Shown: positions 39,090-53,569, numbered from the stretch's first letter. The stretch is 64,000 bases of DNA from Amblyornis subalaris (GCA_018881555.1 JACAXG010000067.1:3815635-3879634), one strand, 5' to 3'. The notes: generated by a model from the letters alone, not told the origin. Translations and numbers: made by a program.

Positions 39090-39345
39090 AATAGATTTGC
39101 ACAGCTGTAGGGCAAAAGAAGAATAGCTGATGTTGGCAAGCAGCTGCTGTGCAACACGCCTGTTTCGCAAATGAATCGTAATTGTCTCTCTTGAAACTTG
39201 TGCTCCCCCATCTGTCTGTTGTATCCGTTACAGAAAGGAACACGTCTCTATGAAATTATGAACTACATTTTGTATTATGCTAGAACACATGTCTAAACTT
39301 GCCCAAAGCAACCCTATCAAATTCCTTGCCAGACAGCTGCTCTTC
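39090..39345. promoter_or_regulatory. Candidate non-coding regulatory element (E-box and CpG retaining)
   Basis: Three CAGCTG E-boxes fall within about 240 bases (near 39103, 39142 and 39335). So do several CpGs in a CpG-poor neighbourhood (aacacgcctg, ttcgcaaat, aatcgtaa, atccgtt, acacgtct) and an AT-rich homeodomain-like core (aatcgtaattg). There is no open frame and no repeat similarity. The combination suggests possible constraint but is only a compositional hint. Confidence 0.25.
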
Positions 39346-39411
39346 CTGCAAAAGATGCTTGACATCTTAGTGGAAGAATAGCATTGAAAAACTATTGAAT
39401 GCAATTTGAAG

Positions 39412-39446
39412 TGTCTACTTCTTCAACTGTTGTCTACTTCAACTGT
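39412..39446. repeat. Short tandem duplication
   Basis: The unit tgtctacttcttcaactgt is followed at once by tgtctacttcaactgt, the same unit lacking three bases. This is a small local duplication. Confidence 0.8.
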
Positions 39447-42324
39447 TTGGCCGAAGTTACCGCATGGAATAGCTGTTTAATTTTAGGCAGAGAGTCAGCA
39501 GGACTGGGGATAAAACTGAATGTGGACAGGGAGCCTTTGAGAAGACCAGCAGAAGTCGTAGTTAAGACCTGGTCTGTACAGAGAGAAAGGAATCACACCA
39601 GGGAGTAAGAGGAGTAAAGGGGCAGAAGGGATTTTGCCTGTTCTAGGACACACAAGCAGGGATTCATCTCATGCATCTTCATAGATCTATGTCTGAGCAA
39701 GCCAGCCCCAGACGTAATTATGTTCAACAGAGAGAAACTAGAGGCTGGTTTGAGCATGAGAACGAATGAACCTCCTGAGATGCCTATTTCCTTCAACTGA
39801 CCACACTTTGATTCTCCTATAGGTATGACTGGATTGGTATGACAATGCTACAGTTTCAAGTTAGAAAAAATGAGGCAAAGCCACTGAATTACTCAATTAG
39901 ACTATTCACACCTTTGTCCTCTTGACCCCAACATCACTCCCAGTTCCATGCCACACACCTCTGCTCCTTGGCAGTGCCAGTCATGTCTATTAATTGAATG
40001 GATCCATTTTTAAACAAACCTTTTTTTTCCCAAGGACTTGGTTTTTTTATTTCATAAGGGTAGAATAAATTGCCTAATCTAACTCCAGAATAACCAACAA
40101 TTTTTTGTGAAGAATGGAAAACATGGGTTCAGATCATGCCTTATGGAAGACGGAATTAAACCTGGACCAGCCAGAACAAGGACAAACACCCCAACCCCTG
40201 AGTTCTGTCTGAAAAGAATCCCAATGCCACTGGCAGTCTTTTTGTTTGTTTGTTTTCCTCCATCTTTTGCATTTGCTTGCATTGACAAAAGTAAAAAAAA
40301 TGGACAGTGTATTCTGGGTCAATCTAAAGTCCAGCTCATACTCAGTAACATGAGCTTCGTGTTACATTCCAATTATCCCACACAACCCAAATTTTGGTGC
40401 TAAGTACAGGAGCATCCTAAATCACCAGTCATCAAAGATGTGTTCTGAGACTGGGAGTGTGCACTGGTCCCATATGTAAGGATGGTGATTATGTTCCATC
40501 CAAAGCCAGCTGAGATGGGACTAAATGGTCCCACTTGCCACACACAGGAGATCCCTTGCATCCACTTAGACCGCAAATTCTTTAGGTCAATACCTCATAT
40601 TCTACATCTCTAAATTGATGGTCCCCAAGCTTTTTGGATAATTCTTAGCCTCTACTTCTGTAGAGTGCCATGTACCCTGATTATGAAAGTAAGAATCCGA
40701 AGACAAAGCATTATAAAGAGTGACACTGAACACAATCTTGGCTTTGCTGCAACCCCTGTGATAATCTCAAAACCACAGTTCTGAATCAGGTAGCACATGG
40801 CCTGTTTTGCTTAAGAGCAATACTAAGCCCAAACAGCAACAAAACCANGATGTTATTATTTTATTCTTCACCATACATATAGGACTATTCACGTGGGGAA
40901 TACCATCAGATAAAACTGTAGTGGGATAAGAGAATTGCATCATTGCAAATTTCCTGCAGATGAAAAATTAGTCTCAGAGAGTGTAAAATCAATCTCAAGT
41001 AAGTCTCAACAACTTTTGTACATACCAACAAATTTGAATACAGTTTTTGACAAGTAAATAATTGGTCCTGATGCAGCTCAAACTCATAGCCTTGCAACAA
41101 CCTCCAATCTTTCATTGATGAACAATTTTATGTGAAACACAAGAAACCCATACCTGAATTGAATCATCTCCAGTTCTTCTCTTAATTCATAAGGAACATT
41201 GTTCCCAAAGTGCTTCCAATCCAGTACTTAATGTCTTTGACCATCTACTGCTAGCCACATAGTAACAATATATGAAAAGCCAAGCTTCTTTCTCAGAATT
41301 TCAAGAAGTAATAAGGCAGCGAATGGAATATCTGTACTTGGGCAAACTTAACAACATGAGCTCTTTGCATTGAAATAATCTGTCAAACATTTAAGATTTC
41401 TTTAGGGTACTTCAGCTCCAGAATATTACAGCAGAATGACATAAACGTATATTTTATGTCTGAAGAACATCAGGTAATACGCAAACTTCATTAAAGCACT
41501 TCAAAAATTATTTATATATAAAAGACAGAAACCTTTTCCAGAACAGCTTTTGTGTTTAGCAGGAGAAAAACAATTTTTAAGTAGTCAATCAATTAAGTGT
41601 TTTTCCACTTGTGGTTGTGCTTTATCCATTTAATTATTTCTGTTCACACCCCACTTTTTAAAAATGGTTGCCTATGCAGGCACATAGAATGATATGAAGT
41701 CTCTTACCGCATATTTATCCTTCAGTGTTATTGCTTATGGATGGTCCTTACACTATATTTTGGCTCAAAGGCACAACTCACTCTTAATTTCCTCTCTTTG
41801 ATATATTTTCTGCCTTCAGGATACAACAGCTCCAAGGATATCAGCTCAGAAGTAGCACAGAAGTATCTGGAATATTTGTTATGCTATGACTGCAGTTCAT
41901 ATGACCCCATCTGGCCTGACATGACTGGTGGCAAAACCTGCTGATGGGTTGTTTGCATTTTTATCTAGACAAAAAAGAGGATTGAAATAACTTTCTCTAA
42001 CTAGAAGGACAGTTCCGCTTCCCATCACTCCATGTATTTAAGGACCACAGGGTTGTGCGTAGCATTAACTGAAATGTTTATTGATTTACAAGGGTCTATG
42101 CTGAGGGCTTTGGGGAAATTTTCCACTCAATCCAAGTAATAGTTCAATCATTCTAACACTAATAATATAAGGAATAACAATGCCAATTATATACTACTCT
42201 GTTTACCATCACAAAAATCCTAGAAATGTGCCTAAGGAGGGCTCTCCAGAGGGTTTCCAGTTTACTGCCAAGCACAGAGGGGGACTACACACAGGGGCCA
42301 CACACATCAGCTCACTGCTTGAGC

Positions 42325-42425
42325 ATTTCTTCACCATCTCCCATTAAGGGGATTATACAGTTTTCTTGAGTAACCTGTTCCAGTACTTTACCTTCAAAGC
42401 AATTAGAAAGCTTTTTCCGGCACAC
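42325..42425 (-). mobile_element. Possible old CR1 fragment
   Basis: The plus strand carries cttgagtaacctgttccagt followed by a degenerate acc..caaagcaattagaaagc. This resembles the 'gggcaacctgttccagtgc' region seen in the other CR1 copies (9640-9700, 20390-20430). Flanking similarity is too weak to extend it. Confidence 0.5.
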
Positions 42426-44439
42426 AGTGTTTTGGTAACAGCATGTATTCTGGCTCGGGAGAGGTTTGGATGACAAGGGAGTATGTGTATGGGAGTGGCC
42501 TTTGGCAGCAGAAGTTATAGGGTTGTTGCTCTTGTAATTTGGGAAGCTGGCCTGAAATCTTTCTTGTGGGCAACACCTCAGTAAGTTTAGTCAAATTTTG
42601 TGCTGTCACTGATCATATTTTTGAATAGTCTAAATCCTTGGGTACCGATTTTATCACACCTCACCCTGAAACTTTTCTACAGTATTTCAGACCAGAATGG
42701 GGGAAAAAAATCCATTACTGTTAACTACTTTTCTTTTCATACAATGCTACCATAGTCCTTCCTTCACAGATAATTTACCAATATACATGGAAAGCAAACA
42801 AAAGTAGTTTTAATAAAATAAAGTGAAAGATGGCCCAAAGAAAAAGACAAACATTTTTAAAAATGCATACATAAAAAAGTCCTTGATTCTGTAAAAAACT
42901 ATTTGTATATTTAACTCTTTTACAATTTAAGTGGCAGTTTTAGAAAATTAAATTAATTAGTGGGAATTGTGCAACTAAATCTTTTTGAAGGAACTGAAAA
43001 ATCCCTTTGAATTTCTCCTACCGGATCATGTCAAGGAGAAAAAAATAATTTTATGAGACTACTATGTTGAGATTCAATTGCCCCAGTTTTATACAGTGAT
43101 GTAGGGTATCTTTAACAAAGGCAGGTCCTCATTGTACTCTGCAGCTCTTGGCAGACCTGAGCACAAGTGGACCTAACAGGTTTACAGCAGTCAGGTCTAC
43201 AGGTCTTTTGGTTGTGCCTGGGTTCCCATCGATGTCAAATTAAGTGAATTTGGCTTACAGGCAAGAATCTAGTTGTGTTTCTTTAATTGTTATTTCAGCA
43301 AGAGATTGGAAGTATGTATGTGCATGTATGTAAATCAGTTTCATGTCCAACTTCAAAAAAATTTCTCAAACATATACTCAGTTTTGGATTTCCTCTTATT
43401 TAATTCTTGGGCAATTTAATCTTGATTTTGCCAATGCAAAAAATATAGCAAATACATATAGAAAAGTCACTGAAAGCCTAAAGACAGCTCTGTGGCAGGA
43501 AGGAACAAAAAACCACTACTAATATTTCTGCTATTATACAAGNATATTCCATTTAATCATAACCCTCATCACAAAGTGCTCCTCAGGAGAGTATTGCAAA
43601 TCAAAATTCGCATATATTATACAAAGGCTTGGTTTTACTAAATTGTATGTGTCTCTAATGTTTTGGCAAATTATTATAAAGGGGGCCAAGTCCACCACAA
43701 CTTTAGGGAGTATTCAGGCCCATTTGCCACCCAAAAGACAGAGAAGCCTTGTAATTTTGTAGTTCATTCTCCTTTTATTTCAGCTCAAATGGGTCAGATT
43801 TTGCTGCCTCCTACAATCTTTTTTCCCTTCTGAAATTCTTAGCTAGTTTCTCCATGAGCCTTTCTGCCAGACACATGGCATTATCTTCCATGTGACACTG
43901 CAGATCATCTTGCTCGAANGGCGGTTCTTCCTACCATGTCCTCCCCTGACATTTCAGAGAGAAAATTTAGCTGAAACTTTTCACAGTTTTCAGACCAATT
44001 ATCCATTCCCTCGTGAAACACTAAAAAACAGCATTTGCAGTGCCTAAGGAACCCTTTAATTAGGAAGGCTGATTTTGAAAATGACAAAAACTTAATGAAA
44101 AATCAGACATTCACTAAAATGACTCCATACACACTCTTGCAAGACATACTTATGATTTTCAGGCATTTTAAAATCTGGTTTTAATAGATTCTCAGTTTAA
44201 TGTTTTTGTAACAGTAAAGGTGACAAGCCAATAAAAATAGTAGGCAAGTAATTTTTTTTTTTCCTGGAGTGGAATATAACAAAGCCAAGTTAAGACAGAT
44301 ACAACGATCTAACCAAGTTCATGTCTATCATCCTTAAAAGCAAAACTGATCTGTAACTCACCATGGAAAAAGGTACAAAACTGTGGGTTTGCTATAAAAT
44401 GGGACTGAACATTTCAACCCAATTTGAGCAACAGAGTGC

Positions 44440-44482
44440 AAAAAGAAAAAAAAAAAGAAAAGAAAATAAATAAAAGGAAAGA
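44440..44482. repeat. A-rich low-complexity tract
   Basis: Runs of A interrupted by single G or T, including aaataaataaaagg. Confidence 0.85.
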
Positions 44483-44919
44483 ACTCAGAGGAAAGAAACT
44501 GTGTTTGATTTGGATTTATTTTATTTCATAAGCAAAAGAAAAAACTCAGGCTCAGGAGAGCAAAAATTAAGGCATGAAAAAGGAGGGAAAAAGAAATTCC
44601 ACCCCTTCCTTAAACTGTACATTCCTACACAGTCATTGTACCTATGTAGAACTGTTTTCAAAATGCTACCTGAACAAAGGAATAACTTTGTTCCTCAAAG
44701 CTTTGATAAAGTGTGTGCACAGAAGCCACTCAGAGGAGACAAACTTTTAGACTATNCTAGCACTTTTTTCCAGAGGAATGTCTTGTCTCTATAAACATGG
44801 CAGCATCAAGGCCAAAACTGCATTTCATTTCCAGAGTTTCTAGCAGAATACAAAATTACCTCCTTGGTTATCTCATCCAGGATATTTGTATTTTTCCAAA
44901 AGCATATGCATGTCCTAAT

Positions 44920-44937
44920 TTCTCTCTCTCTCTCTCA
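44920..44937. repeat. (TC)n microsatellite
   Basis: About eight perfect TC dinucleotides. Confidence 0.9.
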
Positions 44938-47900
44938 CTACAAGTGGCTACTCTAAAATATGCAGAGGAAAAAATAACAGGAAATTCATGTCAGAACAAC
45001 AGACTCATTATGTGCCATCATGAAAGATAGCAAGAGCATGTACATTATCTTCAGCAAGATTCAGAGAAGCAAAGCAATGAACTCTCTGAAACAGTGTAGT
45101 TTGAAATGTACTGTTTAAAATTTGAGGAATTAGCAAAAAACAAATGCCATGGATTTGGTTCTTGCATATATTCCAGCTAGGTTTAAAATGGTCAGAATTT
45201 TGCCTAATACCACTCAGTGTCTTCTGGCAAAAAGCTTAGTCCACTGACAATGCGTAGAACTGAGTGCCTTTCTAGTGAAGAAGAATGAAAACAAAGCAGA
45301 TCTTATTCCTTCAAAGGAGATATTTAGAATGGATACTTGGAAAATTTTTATTTAGGACTAAAGGTAGTCAAGGATTACATAACAGAAAGCATAGGGATAA
45401 AAAGAGAAACTTCAGGCTATGCAAACACAAGGAAACAGCCTGCTATATGACTTCTCCTAAGGTTAAATAGGCAAAGCAGCTTTTATGACACAGAAGCTGT
45501 GGAAAATCCCCAGGAAATAAGAGATTAAAGCAAACCAGATCTCAAAAATAGGCCAGTTTTCCCAAACATTAAACTCTAGATCGCCATAAGTGCTATTTCC
45601 AACATACAATGAACTTAAGCAAAGTATTTCTTTTTTTCTTAATGTCATTATTTTTATTTCTCCTAAAGTAATAAATACTTCGATTGATTTTCTTTTCTTT
45701 TTAACATAAAAAAAGAAGAGGCAAACTCAGTCTATTATAGGAATGCTGTAATCAGATTAATCCACACAGAGGAGAAAAGTTCTTTTCCCAAGGCCAGACT
45801 TAACACAACATAACTTATCTAAGTGGGCTACTGCAAATACCACACGAGCTCATGTGTAGACAGTTGACTTCAAAACAGAAAGAAGGTGTAGGGGGGCTGA
45901 AAGCTTGGGGCCTCAAATTAGAACTACAAAATACATAAATATTTCTTAATTGTCAGAATAATTAACCAATAAACATGTAACAGTCAACACCTGTGATCTC
46001 TTCATCACCAGAAATTTTTTCGGTAACACTAAATTTTTGCTGAAAGACAGACCATAGTTCAGTTATGATTATTGGAAACTCAAATCCGGACCAGATATCA
46101 CAAAGTATTCCCATCATCTAATGTGCCAGGTGACCTCAGTTTTAAGAAGAAACCAACCATAAAGCCAATCAGCAAATATAAATATAAATGTAAAGGAGAG
46201 AGATAGAGATCTAGATGTGCATGCAGTGTATTTCTCAGGGAGAAACAGCCCTGACAGTGCAGACCTGAAACACAGCCTCTGTTTTCTAAGTAAGAGAAAA
46301 AGGCAATTGATATAACACAGGTAGTCCCAAGATATTGAATTATTATCTCAAAGTGCCAGAGAATGAAAATAAAGACAGNAGTTTCTCCCCTCCGTATTTT
46401 CTGTTCATAGTCCTCTGAACAGGGTGGAAAATACCTTGAGTTGGTTACTCATTGTCCTGGATGATTGGAGGCAGATAGGAAAGCAGCGATATCCAGTTCC
46501 AGCTTTGAACACAGAAAAATAGATTGATTCAGGGAAGGGCTACTTCTGCTTTAAAGAGATTTTGAAGTGTTTCTAGCATGGCTAGAGCTGCCACAGGGCT
46601 GACCTCCATCCCTGGATGCAGTGGTAGTTTTATTAACTGATGGTGAGATCAATCTGCTCATGCATAGCAGCTATTTGCTTGAGGAGGCTGGTTTTTCTAA
46701 ATATCAAAGCTGACCTCAATAAACATGGAATTTGCATGTCTCTATGTACATGCTTCTCTCCAATAAACTAAACCAAAACATATATGATTAAAACATTTTA
46801 AAATCTTTACCTAGACATTTACTGGGAGACTTGTAGAAGAAAGTGGAAGGGAATTGACTTGCTTTCCAAGTGAACACAGCAAGATTACCACTGCTCATGT
46901 CACCTGTTAAAAGAGGGGAGTTTGGGGTGAAATAACATTTCTGTATTGAACTACTGCAAAACACTGGGCAGCTGTTGTTGCTCAGAGATTTTCCTAGCTT
47001 GTACTCATCCACATTTTATTCAATGTGGATCGAGCAGGGAGTAAAATTTTTTTCTCACGAGCTTGTCCTTGACTAGGGCTGTGTGCTCAAAGTTTGCCTT
47101 TTTCTTCAGCTGTATCAGCTGTTATAAGAAAAGATCGCACATCTCCCTATAAAACATGAGCTCTCCTTTCATCAATGGAAGCTGAAATATCTGTAGCTGA
47201 AAGCACCATTTTCTGCCTGACAAAGGCAAATGTTGAATTCAGAAGGCTGAAAAGAAGCAAGTGTTGAGCATTCAACAACTTGATGAGATCTCACGGAAAA
47301 AAAAATCTAAAAAGCAGATGTCAGTTATAGTGGAAGCCAAAGGAAAAAATGAAAGCTGCAACAAATGAAAATTTTTTAAAAAGGAACCCAGGCTGACACT
47401 TGACTGCTTTAATTTGCTGATTCTCTGGTCCCAGTTTTTGTATGCTTTGAGCTAGTTTTAATCNGGCCCCAGGTGAGTCGAGGGTAGGTGCATATTGATG
47501 GAGAAATGAAGGTTTCTCAACAATATCTTCTCCCCCTTCAAATGCAACAGCATTTGAAGGGTTAAGTACTCTTAGTGCAGATTGAGACAACAGGCCACAA
47601 AAGCCTGTTAATCCAGCGGCACCTGGATATACTGCATTTTACCAGCACTTTAAATGCCTTACTTGGACCTAAGCCACACACATATTAAAAGGTGTAAAAA
47701 ATATGATATGTAATCAGTGTAATTCTGTGGCTCTACAAGGAGGGACTGGGTTCTCATCTGATAATGAGTTTGCCTTGCTCCCCCTTGTTAATGGTAAGAG
47801 GTTGATTCCTAGTAGTGGAGTACCACCCCACCACCTCCACAGGAGGCTGTCACAGCAGGTTAGCCTGTGCGATTGAAGGAAGAGGAGACAGACACCAGGA

Positions 47901-50711
47901 GCACCATTATGGCTTCATACCTGTCATCACGGGTTTTCCTTAGAATGGGACAAGAAAACATACCCCTTCATCCTATTAAGTTTACTAGAAAAACTGCTTT
48001 AGGCTATTGGCAGACCTTTTGGGGATTCCTGTGAAATATTGGGACTGAGAAGCATTACAGTTATGGCACTAAGTGTCTAACTAACTGAGTAAATGTCCTC
48101 TGTGATTGCTCCTGTTTCCTGCTAATCCCATCAAATCTGGCAGGTTTGACTGTATGTTTTCTGAAAAGAGGAAACAGTCATGCATTTGCAGTCTGATGAG
48201 AGATAATTTACAGGTTTTTTAAGTGACAGGAAATGGGAGTAGTGGGAGGAGGAAGGAGAGAGAATTACACTCCGTGAATGCTCATGAGTTTGTGTAATTA
48301 TACAGCTGAAGGTAGATAGGAGAGGACTAATATCCAGCTCCAACTGTGACCTAATATAATACCTAGAATTTCAGCAACAAAATTGTATTCTACTCCCCTT
48401 TACTTTAGGCTTGTACTTATCTGAGAGGTTTATTACCAATACCATAACTATGATGTAAGATGACTAAGGGAAAGTAGTGCCATGTGTGAACACAAGGAAG
48501 CACAGAATGTGAAAGGGTCACTGATAAATAATGATCTCAATTTGTAAAACATGTCTCTAAGCAATAACCATGACACAGCTGCCTAACGACACAGTGGCTG
48601 TTACCAGTGCTTTAGTTTTAAATTCCTTCATCTAGAGCTTTATAATTTGTCCATAAACTTTGGCAAACAGATTACTATGGTTGAGCAAAATAACACTTTC
48701 TTAAATATTAATCTGGCTGTGTCATTAAATTGGCTATTACCTAAGCCTGAAAAGCATACAGAAAACAGAAAGAGCTTTCAATATGATGTAAGAAGAGACC
48801 CCTTATTTAAAGTGTAAAGGGTTGCATCACATCCCACAGACATTTTCTCATCTGCAGAGTTACCACAAGAGACATGGCACACTTTGCTCAAAAAGCAAAA
48901 AGAATTGCAGAAAGCATCCACTACAAGATTATAGCTGTACCTTCTTATTTATAACCCACACATGATAACCTAATGCTCAAAGTTCATGGCTTTTCAGGGC
49001 CACTTTGATCTCCATGAAGAAGCCTGAGGACAAGTGTGTATTTCATCCTCACATACCGACATTTTATGTATTGTTTGTAAAGCACAGTAGGAAAGCAAAA
49101 TATTTACACTACTTCTTCAACTGAAGTGAGCTGAAAGTGGCCCCAGAGCTAAGTTTCTTAGCGCCACAAAATGTCTTCCTGAATACAGTCCCCCCGACGA
49201 ACAGCTGTATGCACTTTTTCTTTAATGTATGGTATCCTTGTAGGATGAAAATAACTCGTTTTGAAAAAACACTTGAGGCAAAGTTTACCATTGCTTAGAT
49301 AAATGTTTACAGTATGAATTCTAACATCCATAAAGTCAAGATGCTTTTCAATATTTGGGGGGGNAAAAAAAAGGCAGATGCATATCTCCACCTCATGTAT
49401 GAGAGTTCCCTTGTAAAATTAGACCTTATCTTCAGAGTTCAGCAGAAAGATTGCTTGTGTATATACAGAATAAGATGGTTTCAGTACAGCCATAATTTTT
49501 ACCCCCTGCAATCTGTATGTGTGGCATACATTGAAACAAAGGTTGAATCTGGTTTTAAGAATCTACCAAATAATTAATGAGTTAACATGAAAAAATTTCG
49601 GACACAAAATGAAAGCAAGACCTGCATTGCAAAGTTTTGTGGTCTTTGTGCCTTCTGGCATATTGGAGACAATTCCAACCCTAGGTACCTTCGGACAAAA
49701 TAAAATTTTACGTGACACCCATCTTTACAAAAGTACATCTACCAACAAATTTTATTTTAAAAGAAATAGAAATTATAAATGCAAGCATTCATGAGCATAT
49801 ATAAAAATGAACAGAAAGATAAGTAATTAAAAAGAGTAATTGTTCAGATGAACACAAGAAACATCCAAATAGAAAATTGTGAAATATATTGTGATCCAAC
49901 TGTATTAGTGAAGCCCATTATATTTCTCTTCATAATAAAAATGAATACATTATTTCAAACACAAAAGTCCAGACTTGCCTCCTAGGTCCTTAGTGCAAAC
50001 TACTTTGTTTAACATTAGACCTAAAAAAATTGTTGATGAAAGGCAAATTACCTTCAAACAACCCATATGTTTCTCACAGGCTCAAAATTGGTAAGGAAGC
50101 ATTAAAAAAAACAATAAGAAAATTTAGCTGCGTTAACAGAACTTATAGCAGTTGTATTAAAAAGAAACCAGATTACTCCCATGAACATTCTAAGAAATCT
50201 AATACTTGAAATGTTTAAATGGCTGAATTGACAGTTCAGCACGCTGAAATCCCAGTTCACAAAAAAGGTTAATGGTGAAACAGTGGCAAAATCTGCAGCC
50301 ACGAATTGCACTGAACAGGATATCACACAAAATGCTCACACAGAATAATGCCAGTAATTATCAGGTGCTGTACTGCAAACTACACAACTGATGGGGAAAA
50401 AATCCAGTTCTGTTCTAATTATTAGCAAACTTTTTTTCTTTTGGTTTAGTTCATAAATTTTAAGCACTTGTTCTAAACTATAGCATTTAAAAATTATTGG
50501 TGGATTTCTTAACATTTGAGTTAGCCGTAAAGGCAAGATGNTGATTTAGATTAAAGCAATATATTAACTTTCCTATAAAAACTGCCCTTGGTATTTGACT
50601 TACAGGTGGTGCATTGCTGTCCAAAAACACCATCTAAAAAACAGTGTTAGGAAGTGGGCAAAGGGACTGCAAAAAAAACACAAAGTAAGTAAAAGACCCT
50701 TATTCATTCTA

Positions 50712-50765
50712 GATTAAATTCACCCCTGTGGAAAAGCTGGCACAAGACTTGTGTACTTCTTACGT
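50712..50765 (+). repeat. Old amniote short-repeat fragment
   Basis: aaattcacccctgtggaaaa followed by gctggcacaagacttgtgta matches a recurrent reptile and bird motif of the form 'aaattcacccctgtgcagag..ctggcacaaggc'. The fragment is short, and the family name is not known to me. Confidence 0.4.
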
Positions 50766-51687
50766 CTCACTCAAGTCCCATTTTAGGAATGAGTGCATAA
50801 ATTCATTGTGTCACAAATATTTCTTAGACTCTATAAACCATGTCTTTCCTCTCTCCATGCATGTGAATTTCTGCCTTTCCAGCAGTATGCCAATCCTGAT
50901 TAAAAAACAGTGAATAATGAATCCTCTTCAATCTGAAGTACCATAGCTATGTCCCTGACTTTCCATGAGCATGTGTGCAAGTTTCAGCCACTCTTGGAAT
51001 AATTTATCACTACTGTATTGTTCTTTAATTTTCTCCTAATCAGGGACTATTAATGGAATACCGAACAACTTCCAATTTTTATTTTTTTTCACTTTAGCCT
51101 TCTATTCTTCTAGNACAATTGCAACACGATAGAATACAAATGAAATGAAAGGTTCTGTTTTAGAATTCATGCAGGAGTTTACCCATATTACAAAAATACT
51201 TCTTTTTCCACTATTTTCCTATTGAGACGCAGAATTTAGGGACATGCCAAAAACTTTTCCAGTTGGAAGCACTCTATCCAAATGTCTTCCAGAAGGTATG
51301 TTCCCCAAAATTTCAGCTTGGAAGAGCGCAGCTTTGATAATTTAGAAAAGCATGCCGCAATGAAATGAAAAGAAAATATTACGGTTTTTCTCTGGTTCAG
51401 CTCTAGTGCTGAAATGAGAAATCAACGTCTTGATTCAAATCCCGTTAAGCTGCACTTTCCAAGACTATTATGCAGTGAGGGAATTAGTTTGAACTGCTGC
51501 TTTCGGACAAGGCATGTCTTGCTACAGCATCTCCTGCCACCCGGCACACGGAGCCACGTGCGCCAGCGCCACACTCACGCATGGGCACGAGAGACATCAT
51601 TAAGTGATTTGGGATCGGAGGGAGGCAGTAAAACAACCACAATGCCACCAATGAGCTGTAATTCCAGTGCAGTTTGTGTATTCCTTG

Positions 51688-51803
51688 TCAAAACCCACCT
51701 GGATGCTTTCCTGTGTAACCTGCTTTAGATGACCCTGCCTTGGCAGGGGGCTTGGCCTGGATGATCTCCAGAGGTCCTTTCCAACTCTAACTCTTCTGTG
51801 ATT
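51688..51803 (+). mobile_element. CR1 LINE 3' end
   Basis: The sequence reads aaaacccacctggatgcttt, cagggggcttggcctgga, then tgatctccagaggtcctttc, caactctaa and ctgtgattc. This is the end of CR1 ORF2 and its 3' UTR in the plus orientation. It is strongly 5'-truncated. Confidence 0.88.
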
Positions 51804-52602
51804 CGTAGCAAGAAAACATTGTTTTATGCCAAGTGCAGAAAGTTAAGTCTTGTCTACATATCAGATCACGCTGTGGAAACTATTTTCCTTCTGGGAGTCT
51901 GGCTTGAAGACGAATATTTTGTTGTCTGACAAGCTCCATTACAACCAAGAGCATTACAGGGAACATTTTGCTATCTCTACAGTATTATATGATGTTTCCA
52001 TGACAAAAATCAGAATGTGCTTTTACATTTCCAAACCAAAATTTGCAGTCCTCAAACCTACACATACAGACAAGCCCAAAAATTCAAATTTTTATCTCAC
52101 AGTGGCATTAAAATTTATTTCTGAATGTTTATAATAAGCCACCCATTCCTAAGTCATTAGTTCTAGTGAAGTAACTTTCATTATTAAAAGACTAACACTG
52201 ATCACAGACTATGTGTATAAATACCAAGAAAAACTAAAACTTACCCATAAGACTGTAATGTTAGCTATTTAAGAAACAAAAACAACCTCCCATGACACCT
52301 GCATTTAGACCTGACATGTCATGCAGTGCTAGAGGCAGACTTAGCAAAGCTTGATGGCCTGCCATGATGCATGACATCCTCTAACCCCATTTTTCTAGCC
52401 TACTCCCACTGATAGTTGTTACTGACTTCTCAGTGCCTNTAGAGAAGATATTTTACTCAAAAAATGCGCAGGCTAATCTGCATGCATCTGCAATAACACT
52501 GTTTTCATAGTGAATCTCATATGAGCAGTTTCTTTGAAGCAGAAATACTTCTTGTGATTCCTGGACACTGGCAGTTGCATCTGGAAAGCTACACAATTTT
52601 TA

Positions 52603-52672
52603 AAAACCCCAAATGCAACCAAAAAAACCAAAAAAACAACAAAACCAATCCAACCCAAACCAACCAAAAGAA
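52603..52672. repeat. (CAAA/CCAAA)n low-complexity tract
   Basis: Irregular aaaacc, aacaac and caaaccaacc units make up this stretch. On the opposite strand it gives an open frame rich in V, F and G, which is an artefact. Confidence 0.85.
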
Positions 52673-53569
52673 AAGGAAGATTTTAGTTAAATTTTCCTGA
52701 TTAGGAGTGTAAGATCACTGAGACAAGCATTTCCATCAAAGAGTAAAGCAGCTTCTGTATTTGGGTTTTTCCTTTGACAGCTGCTAGACGTAAGGAGTAC
52801 AAGTTATACTTGCATTTCATTATATCCTTGTTGAAATATCTGAGATACTGAACAACTGACACAGAAAAAAAGTATCTATTTTATGATCTGGGAGAAGATG
52901 AAAGATGGCTCTATGGAATGCTTAGCAATAGTTGGAGCAAAGAATTTTGAATATATCTTTGCTCCACGTGAATAAATTGTCTCCATTAAAATTTTTACCC
53001 TTCACCCAGAATGCTGCTCAGTATAGGCAGCCTCAAAACATTGAAGAAATTATCTTCACTCTTTGAACTGTTTCTGTTGATGCATTGCCCAAGTGTACAA
53101 AACAGTATTTAATTTGACAAGATTTACAGTGAAATAAAAGCATTTCAAAAAACATTTTCTTTAAATTGTCTCTGTATTACATGGATGAAATAAATTTTAT
53201 TACAAGAACACAGTTCTCCCAGGTTTTAGACAGATGACCTACTAAGGGACAATTAAGCTTGTATACTGAGGCACTGCTGTGCCTAACACATAGGGGACAT
53301 AGCTCTAAGGAATTGCCTAAGCTAACCATTGCAAAGAACTGTTTGTGACATCTGTCCTCAGCATCTCAGAAAATGTGTAGGAAGAAAATGACTGTCATCT
53401 GGGCTACAATGTACAATTTGCAATGAAATGTTACTGCTCCCATATAAACAAAATGAAAGAGACAGAAAAGAGATTATCAAGGGCAACAAAGGGGTAAAAA
53501 ATGAAAACACAGGCCCCAAAATGAGAAAACACAGATGGAGTGAAAAAATAGGTTTAGAAACAAATTTTG

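Noticed and set aside
47321..47590. Minus-strand frame of 89 codons reading SQSALRVLNPSNAVAFEGG
   Set aside because: It looks protein-like, but no homolog was recognised and no good donor was found near its end. The segment contains an N, and chance cannot be excluded.
52473..52667. Minus-strand frame rich in G, V and F
   Set aside because: It is the translation of a CAAA-type low-complexity tract.
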